In this document: in pieces, positions 1 through 6,471 of the stretch
How the letters are laid out: every line of letters starts with the position of its first letter
How positions within the stretch are numbered: the stretch's first letter is position 1
NCBI GenBank assembly: GCA_002309835.1
Contig: DBYL01000009.1
Coordinates: 1 to 12,150, forward strand
DNA length: 12,150 bases
Source of the DNA: Bacteroidales bacterium UBA1187
GTDB lineage: Bacteria > Bacteroidota > Bacteroidia > Bacteroidales > Paludibacteraceae
Direction: 5' to 3'
The notes under the pieces: generated by a model
Told to the model about the DNA's origin: nothing
Databases searched by the model: none
Seen by the model: the letters and a program-made list of their open reading frames with translations, nothing else
Position numbers and translations under genes: made by a program

Positions 1-341
1 AAGATATGATAATAGTTGTTGGTATAGCAGAACCAACCATAGCGTTGCTCTACCACGCTCCATACCACCGGTACGGTAAAGGCCACTGCCAGCAGGAGCG
101 TAAGCCATTTATGACCCGTATGCAGTTTGGGCAGTTCACGCCGACGCAGATACATGATGAGGCCAAGGCTGAAGATGAGCAGCAACTTGATAGCCACCCA
201 GAACGAGCGATAGACCATGAAGCGCACCGAGTGGTGCATAAAATAGGCGTTCATCGCATCATACGCGGAGGTCATATAGACCACCTGTTGAATCAGGAGC
301 AGACCGACGAGCACGACGGCTGCCATAGAAATCTTTTTCAT
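1..341 (-). CDS. Unrecognised multi-pass membrane protein, 3' end beyond the window
   Basis: The reading frame opens with ATG at 341-339 and runs open to the window edge, giving about 113 residues without a stop. The start lies one base after the stop codon of the C69 dipeptidase gene, so this is the last visible gene of the leftward operon and is probably translated by coupling. The protein begins MKKISMAAVVLVGLLLIQQ. It shows three hydrophobic segments, at about residues 4-23, 45-62 and 75-95. A basic stretch after the second (YLRRRELPK) suggests a cytoplasmic loop there. I do not recognise a family. An opposite-strand open frame over the same bases is rejected because it lacks protein-like character and operon context. 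The call as a real gene is fairly firm; the function is unknown. Confidence 0.7.
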   Translation of the reverse strand, partial: MKKISMAAVVLVGLLLIQQVVYMTSAYDAMNAYFMHHSVRFMVYRSFWVAIKLLLIFSLGLIMYLRRRELPKLHTGHKWLTLLLAVAFTVPVVWSVVEQRYGWFCYTNNYYHI

Positions 342-342
342 A

Positions 343-1977
343 TTATTCGTGATTTACTTCGTTACTGATTTGACGTAAGAACCATTCCGGGAAGGCGGGA
401 CGGTTCGGACCTGTAGGTTCACCGTAGTCGTTGCGACGGAACTGCCCGTTCTCCTCCTTGCGCTCCTGGCCGTCGATAAACTTGGTGCGGAGATATATCT
501 CCAGTTGCCGCCAATCGTCCATCACGTCTTGGCACATCGAGGCGGCATATTTGTTAGCCATGCGCTGCATATCCTCCGGCGTAGCCTGGCCGGCCAGTTC
601 CTTATCCACACGAGCGATCATGTCGTTGAATGTCTCGTCCCATTTCTTCTGATGTTCCGCGATGATGGGGTACATCCGGTCGTACTTGGTGTAGGCCCAG
701 TTGGCCACCATGTTAAACTGCCACCAAGCGCTGGTCTGGCTATAGTTGTACAGGTCGCCGTTGCCCTGGCGGAAGCACTCCGGCACCTCGGTCAGGCAGG
801 TGTAGATAGGCACGTAGCAACTGCAGGCTGCATCATCTACGCCAAACCAGAATATACCACCGGCAGCGTTACCCTTACGCATCTGGCTAACATAGCTCCA
901 ACCTGTCTGCTGGGTAGCCGTAGGACGCGGATAGCAGTAGCTGACGGAGTCGAGCTTGAAAGTCAGTCCGCCGTAGCGCAACTTCGACTGCCACGGACCG
1001 GCACCCTGCCCCTGGGTGATATCCAGCGGCGTACCCTGGTACTCATCACGCATACACTCCTTGATATCCTGTACGCTCACCTTGCGATTCGGACGGATAT
1101 AGAGCGGCATACGCTCGCCGGGATTCTTGCCTCCCGACTCCACAAAGGTCTTGCCCGAAGCGAAATCCAGGTAGCGATCCATATCGTTGGAGAAATGGCG
1201 GAAGAAACTCCACACACGTGCTTCGCAGGCCAGCAGGCCGGTGAAATCGTAGGGATTATAGGCTTCCTGGAACGAGAAGTCGGCATCCTTGCCACTGAAA
1301 TAACCGCGCTCGCGAGCAAAGGAGATGACATTCTTGGAGTAGAGCCAGTTCTTGCGGTCGCGGAAATTGATCTGCTGGATGCGTGCCTGATTGGCATGCG
1401 CACAGATCATGTCGTCCGGTACGCGCGTAGCTACCCATACGACGGTGTTCTTACCCTTACCGGTACCGATCAAGTCCATGATCCATACCTCGTCCGGATC
1501 AGCTATCGTGAAGGTCTCACCACTGCTGGCATAACCGTAACGGGTAGCCAGGTCGGTCATACAGCGGATGGCTTCACGGGCGGTGCGACAACGCTCCAGG
1601 GCGATATATATCAGGCTACCGTAGTCCACACCCTGGTCGCCCTCCAGTTCTTCACGTCCGCCCCAGGTGGTCTCACCGATCGTGAGCTGGTGCTCGTTCT
1701 GGTTGCCCACCACGGAATAGGTATGACTCACCTGCGGAATCTGGCCCAGCGGTTTGCCGGTGTCCCAGTCTACGACATCGCGCATCGCACCCTCGGCGTA
1801 ATCTGCCGCGGGCGAGAAACGCAAGAATCCGTAGAGACTATAACTGTCGGCCGCATACGACACGATAGTAGAACCATCGGTCGAGGCCTTCTTACCTACA
1901 ATAAAATTGGTACATGCCTCCATAGACCCCCAGCCTACGAGAAGCATCATTAGCAATGTGTAAAGGATTTTTTTCAT
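343..1977 (-). CDS. Secreted C69-family dipeptidase (N-terminal Cys hydrolase)
   Basis: This 544-residue protein matches peptidase family C69 (PepD-like dipeptidases), which are N-terminal-nucleophile hydrolases cleaving dipeptides. It starts with a signal-like segment (residues 1-21, ending GSMEA) directly followed by C22-TNFIVGKKAST. In this family the Cys exposed by processing is the nucleophile, so C22 is the expected catalytic residue. Family-like stretches follow: TTWGGREELEG, ERCRTAREAI, ETFTIADPDEVWIMDLIG and CAHANQARI. The residues before C22 (MEA) do not make a good lipobox, which favours a nucleophile over a lipidated Cys. Length is normal for Bacteroidetes members. The likely location is the periplasm. 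It lies 39 nt after the glycogen synthase gene and one base before the next membrane protein gene. Exact substrate is not predictable. Confidence 0.9.
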   Translation of the reverse strand: MKKILYTLLMMLLVGWGSMEACTNFIVGKKASTDGSTIVSYAADSYSLYGFLRFSPAADYAEGAMRDVVDWDTGKPLGQIPQVSHTYSVVGNQNEHQLTIGETTWGGREELEGDQGVDYGSLIYIALERCRTAREAIRCMTDLATRYGYASSGETFTIADPDEVWIMDLIGTGKGKNTVVWVATRVPDDMICAHANQARIQQINFRDRKNWLYSKNVISFARERGYFSGKDADFSFQEAYNPYDFTGLLACEARVWSFFRHFSNDMDRYLDFASGKTFVESGGKNPGERMPLYIRPNRKVSVQDIKECMRDEYQGTPLDITQGQGAGPWQSKLRYGGLTFKLDSVSYCYPRPTATQQTGWSYVSQMRKGNAAGGIFWFGVDDAACSCYVPIYTCLTEVPECFRQGNGDLYNYSQTSAWWQFNMVANWAYTKYDRMYPIIAEHQKKWDETFNDMIARVDKELAGQATPEDMQRMANKYAASMCQDVMDDWRQLEIYLRTKFIDGQERKEENGQFRRNDYGEPTGPNRPAFPEWFLRQISNEVNHE

Positions 1978-1984
1978 GGGTATT

Positions 1985-2031
1985 TTAATTTTCAGTTTCT
2001 TTCTTCCTTTCAGTTTTCAGTTTTCAGTTCG
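1985..2031 (-). repeat. Heptamer repeat array at the glycogen synthase / dipeptidase junction
   Basis: On the + strand CAGTTTT occurs at 2011-2017 and 2018-2024, followed by CAGTTCG at 2025-2031, a strict 7 bp period. A further related unit (CAGTTTC) lies at 1993-1999 after a CT-rich interruption. On the coding strand the unit reads as AAAACTG. The array contains the glycogen synthase stop codon (2017-2019) and so encodes its last residues (TEN), and it fills much of the 39 nt gap before the dipeptidase start. Confidence 0.75.
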
Positions 2032-3531
2032 CTTTGCCGCCTTGCGCAATGCGATTTCGTATGCCTTGCGATAGTACCGGAAGAACTTGCTCCACTCGGC
2101 TTTTTTGGCAATAGATGCGGCTGCCTTGCGTGCGCGAGCCACCTGAGCGGGCGTATAGTCCATGAATTGCATCAGGCTCTCAGCTATCTGGTCGACCACG
2201 TAGAGGTAGTTGCTATCGGTGCGCGGGATGACTACGACTCCCTTCTCCAATCCGACGACACCCGTATCGGCCCATGCGCCAAAGCCTGCCAGGCCGGTAG
2301 TGATGGTTGGTACGCGGAAGGCCACCGACTCGAGTGGTGTGTAGCCCCACGGCTCGTAGTAGGACGGGAAGACCGTGGCATCCATACCTATCAAGAGGTC
2401 GTAGTAGGTCTTTTGGAACAGCGGATCTTGACCGTTCAGGTAGTAGGGCACAAAGACGACGCTCACCCGTCCGAAACGCATCACAGGTTTGTCGAGATAC
2501 GGTATCATCACAAAGGCAATTACTTCGCGATGCACATCGCGGTGGTACATCTTATCGCCCAGTCGCTCCATGGCGCGCAGGAAGGCATCGATGCCCTTGT
2601 TCTTCATCTCCAGTCGGCCGGCGATACAGATGAGCATGGCATCCGGGGGTACCACGCCTCCTAATTGTTTACCCGCCACACTCAATAGCGCCTCACGGGC
2701 CTCGGCACGCTTGGCATCGAAGGCATCATCGGCCGGCACGAAGTCGGGTTCGAAACCGTTAGGCGTGATGATGTCTACGGGCTTGTCCAGCAGTTGGGCG
2801 CACTCGCGCGCCGTGATCTCGCTCACCGTAGTGAAGCAGTCGGCCCAGTAGGCAGCTTGTTTCTCGACGGAGTGCTTGCTGACCATATTCAGTTCCTCGG
2901 CCATCTGGTCGCCATGGTATCCCTCGAAGTAGTCGTAGAGCGGTTTTCCGTTGCCTGCTATCGAGCGCCCGATACCCGTGGCGTGGGTGGTGAAGAGTGT
3001 TCCTACCTCGGGGCAGTGCTCACGCATATAGAATATCGTGAAAGCCGTCTGCCACTCGTTGGCGTGCATGCAGAAGTTCGGAGCACTCTTCGCTTTCTTA
3101 TCCTTCTTGTTCAACCATCCGTACAAACTCTCCATCACCATGCCTGCCGCGTAGCCGAAGAGGCAACTCTCGTCATAATCGCCGTAGGCGGCGTGGCTCT
3201 GCACCTTAAACAGACTCCATGCCCAAGCGTAGATCGCATCTTTATGCGGCCACATAGCATCGAACTTCAGCAGGACAGCAATCGGTTTACCAGGTACTTC
3301 CCAACGACCGATGCGCACAGGAATCTCTGCCGGGGCTTTCCAACCTTTCAACAGACTCTTGTCTTCTCGAAAATAAATATCGCTGTGTGCACCGAAATCC
3401 GGACCGAAGAAGAATACCTTATCCGGGTGCTCCGCTTGCATGCTTGCGGCGCGCGTACTCAAAACAGCATAGATGCCTCCTACGCGGTTACACACTTCCC
3501 AACTTGTCTCAAAAATATAATCCGGTTGCAT
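2017..3531 (-). CDS. Glycogen synthase, GT3 (eukaryote-like) family
   Basis: The 504-residue product transfers glucose from a nucleotide sugar to growing glycogen in the cytoplasm. Motifs follow the eukaryotic-type GT3 family rather than bacterial GlgA (GT5): WEVCNRVGGIY at 11-21, TTHATGIGR at 181-189, FTTVSEIT at 233-240, TPNGF at 256-260, GRLEMKNKG at 305-313 and VFPSYYEPWGYTPLE at 387-401. E393 and E401 in the last motif correspond to the two catalytically important glutamates of yeast and animal glycogen synthase. It is much shorter than the animal enzymes (about 700 residues), as is usual for bacterial GT3 proteins. I chose ATG at 3531-3529, which overlaps the preceding stop codon as TAATG. 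An upstream in-frame TTG at 3540 would add three residues and is less likely. Its 3' end lies in a heptamer repeat. Confidence 0.92.
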   Translation of the reverse strand: MQPDYIFETSWEVCNRVGGIYAVLSTRAASMQAEHPDKVFFFGPDFGAHSDIYFREDKSLLKGWKAPAEIPVRIGRWEVPGKPIAVLLKFDAMWPHKDAIYAWAWSLFKVQSHAAYGDYDESCLFGYAAGMVMESLYGWLNKKDKKAKSAPNFCMHANEWQTAFTIFYMREHCPEVGTLFTTHATGIGRSIAGNGKPLYDYFEGYHGDQMAEELNMVSKHSVEKQAAYWADCFTTVSEITARECAQLLDKPVDIITPNGFEPDFVPADDAFDAKRAEAREALLSVAGKQLGGVVPPDAMLICIAGRLEMKNKGIDAFLRAMERLGDKMYHRDVHREVIAFVMIPYLDKPVMRFGRVSVVFVPYYLNGQDPLFQKTYYDLLIGMDATVFPSYYEPWGYTPLESVAFRVPTITTGLAGFGAWADTGVVGLEKGVVVIPRTDSNYLYVVDQIAESLMQFMDYTPAQVARARKAAASIAKKAEWSKFFRYYRKAYEIALRKAAKRTEN

Positions 3532-4535
3532 TATTTCCAATCCGCGTCTGCGGCAATTTTTGTTACGTTTTTCAAATCATTCAGGAGTACAGGCACAGTC
3601 ACGAACTTATTGTTGTCCGACCCCACAAACGGCATATACCAAACGCCGTTCTCATTTGCCCAATAGATACGACTGTCCTTCGTATCCAGTGTCATCGCCG
3701 CGCACTCCGTGGCATCGATCTGCACTTTGTATGCGCCATCGATATTTGCTACCCAAAGACCGTTGGCACGATAGTAAATCTTGCGGTTCGCGATCTTGAA
3801 TCCTTCGATGCCCGGAAAAGTAGCATCGAGTGCGGCCAAGGCAAACAGACTATCGTTATACCATTGCTCAACGTCCTGTTCGTTATCCAATAGTTCGTCC
3901 GGTTCAATGGACTTCAACTCCTCTGCCCGCGCTCCGAAAATACGCTGACGATAGTCGCCTTCGGCGGTGCGGAAGAGCATCGAATTGGTCTCAACATCAT
4001 ATACAAAGAACTCCTTGCGCACTACCGTAGTATCGCCCTTTAAGATGACGCGTAAAGTTACTTCTTCTATCTCGTCCGGACGACTGAAGAAGCAGGTCAC
4101 AGAAGACCCTGTCTTACTGGTCGTTGCGTTCGGCACATCCCATTCGTACGACAGGCTGTAGTTATAGGGGTTGTACACATTGGCGGTGAAGGTATAGTCC
4201 TCAAACACCAAAAAGATACTATCCGAAGCCGAGAAAGACGGAATCGTATCATAAACGACGATGTCCGCAGCGGCTCGCCATGACTTATTGTTATCCACAG
4301 TGAGCACTACGTGGTACGTTCCCGGCTGCTTGTACACATGTGTCGGGGATTTGAGAGTCGAGGTAACTCCGTCTCCGAACGCCCAACTCCAGTCTTCACC
4401 GGAAGCGGACTGATTCGTGAAAGTAACCGTCTCGCCGGCTTTAGGAGCGGTAGGCGAATAGGTAAAATCTACGCTATTCTTCTTGCACGCTATCAGCGCG
4501 CAGCAAACCATCAATAATATCGCTGTTTTTTTCAT
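3531..4535 (-). CDS. PKD-domain lipoprotein with a C-terminal repeat-like region
   Basis: From ATG at 4535-4533 the protein has 334 residues and begins MKKTAILLMV. A lipobox L14-I15-A16-C17 predicts a lipoprotein. Residues of about 22-96 form a PKD domain, shown by WAFGDG at 51-56 and the VYKQPGTYHVVLTV stretch at 67-80. A second beta-rich domain of about 80 residues follows. The C-terminal part has repeated segments of the type KIYYRANGLWVANIDG and RIYWANENGVWYMPF, resembling YWTD or DUF5050-type propeller blades. Role unknown; a surface or periplasmic binding function is an inference. Upstream ATGs at 4541 and 4550 are possible, but the 4535 start gives a compact signal peptide. The gene begins inside miaA (62 nt overlap, different frame) and its stop overlaps the glycogen synthase start by one base. 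Confidence 0.85.
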   Translation of the reverse strand: MKKTAILLMVCCALIACKKNSVDFTYSPTAPKAGETVTFTNQSASGEDWSWAFGDGVTSTLKSPTHVYKQPGTYHVVLTVDNNKSWRAAADIVVYDTIPSFSASDSIFLVFEDYTFTANVYNPYNYSLSYEWDVPNATTSKTGSSVTCFFSRPDEIEEVTLRVILKGDTTVVRKEFFVYDVETNSMLFRTAEGDYRQRIFGARAEELKSIEPDELLDNEQDVEQWYNDSLFALAALDATFPGIEGFKIANRKIYYRANGLWVANIDGAYKVQIDATECAAMTLDTKDSRIYWANENGVWYMPFVGSDNNKFVTVPVLLNDLKNVTKIAADADWK

Positions 4536-5424
4536 ATTCATCTTTGGCATTCAGCCAGTGTATCGCTTCGTCGCGTCGGAACCAAGTCATCTGCCGCTTG
4601 GCGTAATGACGCGAGTTCTGTTGTATCAATTCAATCGCACGGTCCAAGTCATATTCTCCATCCAAATACGCGAACAACTCTTTATATCCCACCGTCTGCA
4701 GGCTGTTCAAGTGGCGCTGCGGATAGACGGCTTTCGCTTCTTCCAAGAGTCCGTCCGCCATCATCTGTTTCACGCGTTCATCTATGCGCGCGTACAGTTC
4801 TGCGCGAGGTCTCTCAAGTCCCACTTTCACAATCCTGAACGGACGTTCTTTACGGCTATGCGTGCGTAATTCGCTATAAGGCTTGCCTGTTGTCAGACAC
4901 ATCTCCACGCAGTGCGCCAGACGGGCAGGATTCTGCTGATCCACCTCTTCCCAGTATTCCGGGTCCAACCGTCTTACCTCGCTCTGCAACCATTTCAACC
5001 ATTCTTCACGGCTTTCTTCCTTCCCTTCAAGGAGGGACCGAAGGTAGGCTACCTTCTTGCGTATATCCGCCGGCACGTTAGGCAAATCGTCCAGACCTTT
5101 GCACACAGCATCGGCGTATAGCATCGAACCTCCGGTCATCACCACCACCTCATGTTCTGCGAAGAGCTTATCCAACAACTCCATCGCATCGCGTTCGTAC
5201 TGCCCTGCGTTATAATCTTCCTCTATCGAACGCGTACCCACGAAATAGTGCTTCACCCTTTTCTGCTCCTCCGCCGTAGGCGCGGCCGTGCCGATAGGGA
5301 TCTCACGGAACACCTGACGACTGTCGCAACTCACAATCGGACTACCGAAATGCTCCGCTACACGCAACGCCAGTTCCGTCTTCCCGACTCCCGTCGGACC
5401 CAATATTAATAGCAGAATTTGCAA
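4474..5424 (-). CDS. miaA: tRNA dimethylallyltransferase MiaA
   Basis: MiaA transfers a dimethylallyl group to N6 of adenosine 37 in tRNAs that read codons starting with U. The 316-residue product shows the P-loop GPTGVGKTE at 9-17, the DSRQ motif at 34-37, then VMTGGSMLYADAV, the NPARLAHCVEMCLTTGKPYSELR region, TVGYKELFAYLDG and the C-terminal RHYAKRQMTWFRRD motif. These match the family throughout. The start is TTG at 5424-5422: no ATG or GTG occurs between it and an in-frame stop codon at 5445-5443, which is also the stop of the preceding gene. Eight residues before the P-loop is normal for the family. The last 20 or so residues, after WFRRD, lie in the overlap with the PKD lipoprotein gene. 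It is the second gene of the leftward operon. Confidence 0.95.
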   Translation of the reverse strand: MQILLLILGPTGVGKTELALRVAEHFGSPIVSCDSRQVFREIPIGTAAPTAEEQKRVKHYFVGTRSIEEDYNAGQYERDAMELLDKLFAEHEVVVMTGGSMLYADAVCKGLDDLPNVPADIRKKVAYLRSLLEGKEESREEWLKWLQSEVRRLDPEYWEEVDQQNPARLAHCVEMCLTTGKPYSELRTHSRKERPFRIVKVGLERPRAELYARIDERVKQMMADGLLEEAKAVYPQRHLNSLQTVGYKELFAYLDGEYDLDRAIELIQQNSRHYAKRQMTWFRRDEAIHWLNAKDEYEKNSDIIDGLLRADSVQEE

Positions 5425-5442
5425 TACAAAAGTAATTCGGTC

Positions 5443-5991
5443 TTAAAACATCGTTCCGTCATCGAAACTTAGGTCCTGAAAACCTTCCATGTCGATGTCG
5501 CCCATGTCTAACTCGTCCTTAAACTCGTCGTCGAACATGAAGTCATCATCACCCTTGCCACCGACACCTGCCAACGGGTCCTCGCTCTTCAACTGCTTCG
5601 GAGCTTTACCCTTGCTCTCCACGCACTCTACGCCGTTCATTGCACCCGGCTTGATCTCCTTAAGAGAACCAAAGAAATAACGCTCGAACATCGGATCAAA
5701 GATGTAGATTAATCGCTGACCCACTTCCTCAATCAGGTCACTCAGTCTCGTCTCGTTCATCACCATGTTGTCGTACTCGAAGTTCGAGTCCATCTCAACA
5801 AGCGTCACCTCCTGACCTTTCTCCCACTCGTCGTTGCACAAGAAGAAAGACGTCATCTGGTCGTCAGGATACCCCACACTCTTCAAAATAGCATTGTGCA
5901 AATCCAGAAATGTAGCATCGGCATCAGCCTCAAACACGCGGCGGAAGTTCGGATCTCCTTCCTCACACGAAAAAGTAAATCTGTATATCAT
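5443..5991 (-). CDS. pRiA4b ORF-3-family (IS1096 passenger TnpR-like) protein
   Basis: This 182-residue protein begins MIYRFTFSCEEGDPNFRRVF and continues with FLDLHNAILKSVGYPDD, HNAI-type spacing, then SFFLCNDEWEKGQEVTL. This pattern is typical of the plasmid pRiA4b ORF-3-like family, also named IS1096 element passenger TnpR. The biochemical role of the family is not established. Despite the name, nothing mobile surrounds it here: no transposase or terminal inverted repeats. The C-terminal 47 residues (136-182) are a strongly acidic tail with 17 Asp/Glu and two Lys, probably disordered. It is first in the leftward operon, with ATG at 5991-5989 about 22 nt from the expected transcription start, behind an A/T-rich leader without Shine-Dalgarno. 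An 18 nt gap separates it from miaA. I am confident of the gene, moderately of the family. Confidence 0.82.
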   Translation of the reverse strand: MIYRFTFSCEEGDPNFRRVFEADADATFLDLHNAILKSVGYPDDQMTSFFLCNDEWEKGQEVTLVEMDSNFEYDNMVMNETRLSDLIEEVGQRLIYIFDPMFERYFFGSLKEIKPGAMNGVECVESKGKAPKQLKSEDPLAGVGGKGDDDFMFDDEFKDELDMGDIDMEGFQDLSFDDGTMF

Positions 5992-6018
5992 AATTTTTGA
6001 ATTTATTCAAAAGCGGGT

Positions 6019-6051
6019 GCAAAGATACAACAAAAATTGCATATATGCAAG
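6019..6051 (-). promoter_or_regulatory. Leftward promoter with palindromic operator candidate
   Basis: On the minus strand a -7 box TATCTTTG (6027-6020) fits the Bacteroidetes consensus TAnnTTTG exactly. CTTG at 6051-6048 is a one-mismatch -33 box (consensus TTTG) with a 20 bp spacer. The -33 box overlaps a perfect 14 bp palindrome, TTGCATATATGCAA, at 6037-6050. Transcription would start near 6013, giving a short leader to the ATG at 5991. The element is a near copy of the rightward promoter. Confidence 0.75.
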
Positions 6052-6155
6052 AGTTGGAGCGATTTTTATTTGTTTTAAGGAATTTGCTCCTTGATTACTC
6101 CTCTATACCGAAAGCGAGTAAAACGGGACGCGCATAAGAGTCGCATCAGAGGCGT

Positions 6156-6199
6156 TCCATAGGATACCCATATAATAGCCATATGATACCCATATGATA
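6156..6199. repeat. Four tandem 11 bp repeats
   Basis: Units lie at 6156-6166, 6167-6177, 6178-6188 and 6189-6199 without gaps. The last is CCCATATGATA; the third differs from it at one base, the second at one, and the first is more degenerate. Each carries a CCATA core. The period is close to one DNA helical turn, so proteins bound to successive units would lie on the same face. Confidence 0.7.
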
Positions 6200-6230
6200 T
6201 TTTGCTTTTTCTGCAAAATTATCGCTTATA

Positions 6231-6255
6231 TAGTATATATACATAGTATATATAC
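6231..6255. repeat. Two direct copies of TAGTATATATAC
   Basis: The 12 bp unit TAGTATATATAC occurs at 6231-6242 and 6244-6255 (period 13 bp). Each contains the perfect 10 bp palindrome GTATATATAC, at 6233-6242 and 6246-6255. The pair ends about 44 bp before the potA -33 box, a position suited to an activator or a DNA-melting element. Confidence 0.65.
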
Positions 6256-6298
6256 TGTTTTTGACGTTTTTATGTTTTTATTTTTTTATACCATTAAA

Positions 6299-6331
6299 TT
6301 TGCATATATGCAATTTTTGTAGTAATTTTGC
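6299..6331 (+). promoter_or_regulatory. Rightward (pot operon) promoter with palindromic operator candidate
   Basis: A -33 box TTTG (6299-6302), a 20 bp spacer and a -7 box TAATTTTG (6323-6330) match the Bacteroidetes consensus at all defined bases. The palindrome TTGCATATATGCAA (6300-6313) overlaps the -33 box exactly as in the leftward promoter. From the palindrome through the -7 box the two promoters differ at only about three positions. The predicted start is near 6337, about 135 nt before the potA ATG. Confidence 0.78.
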
Positions 6332-6336
6332 GGCGT

Positions 6337-6471
6337 ATTTTGCGGGTATATGCCCGCACGCGTCCTTGTGCGCATAAAATTGATAATGAATTAAAAAACG
6401 ATTTTTTTATGATTTTCTGGGAGTACAGAAGTCCGATCTAAGTCCCCGAGGGACTGTAATTTGTTGAAGAA
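6337..6471 (+). promoter_or_regulatory. potA 5' leader with alternative hairpins
   Basis: The leader can form stem TGCGGG/CCCGCA (6341-6346 with 6353-6358). This is mutually exclusive with CGCAC/GTGCG (6355-6359 with 6368-6372) because they share bases. Near the gene, AGTCCC/GGGACT (6441-6446 with 6450-6455) folds over a three-base loop and ends 16 nt before the start codon. The GGGACT arm could instead pair, through GGACT, with AGTCC at 6430-6434. No known riboswitch class was recognised, and regulatory function is inference. Confidence 0.4.

Larger units (their letters stand above)
5992..6471. promoter_or_regulatory. Divergent intergenic control region
   Basis: About 480 bp of mostly A/T-rich sequence separates the divergent operons, and no coding frame there looks real. 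From left to right it holds the leftward promoter (6019-6051), an ordinary-looking stretch at 6060-6155, four tandem 11 bp repeats (6156-6199), a 7 bp inverted repeat ATTTTGC/GCAAAAT (6199-6205 and 6213-6219), two GTATATATAC palindromes (6233-6255), a T-rich run (6256-6290), the rightward promoter (6299-6331) and the potA leader. The density of repeats suggests a regulated region. Confidence 0.75.

Noticed and set aside
505..1953. Long open frame on the + strand (482 codons) antisense to the C69 dipeptidase
   Set aside because: It mirrors a gene with clear family motifs and a signal peptide, has no recognisable domain, and is likely a by-product of codon bias.
3532..3540. TTG at 3540 as the glycogen synthase start
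   Set aside because: ATG at 3531 overlaps the preceding stop as TAATG and gives the usual short N-terminus before the WEVCNRVGGIY motif.
2794..3666. Open frame on the + strand antisense to the glycogen synthase
   Set aside because: The minus strand has full GT3 motifs; this frame has none and crosses into the next gene.
5443..5991. Mobile element, suggested by the family name (plasmid ORF, IS1096 passenger)
   Set aside because: There is no transposase, terminal inverted repeat or target duplication, and the gene sits in an operon with miaA.
6199..6219. Hairpin ATTTTGC/GCAAAAT as a transcription terminator
   Set aside because: The stem is A/T-rich, no T-tract follows on either strand, and no gene ends there.
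6019..6331. Invertible DNA segment bounded by inverted repeats
   Set aside because: The near-identical sequences are outward promoters with a palindrome at the inner end. Inversion at the palindromes would leave both promoters unchanged, and no recombinase gene is in view.
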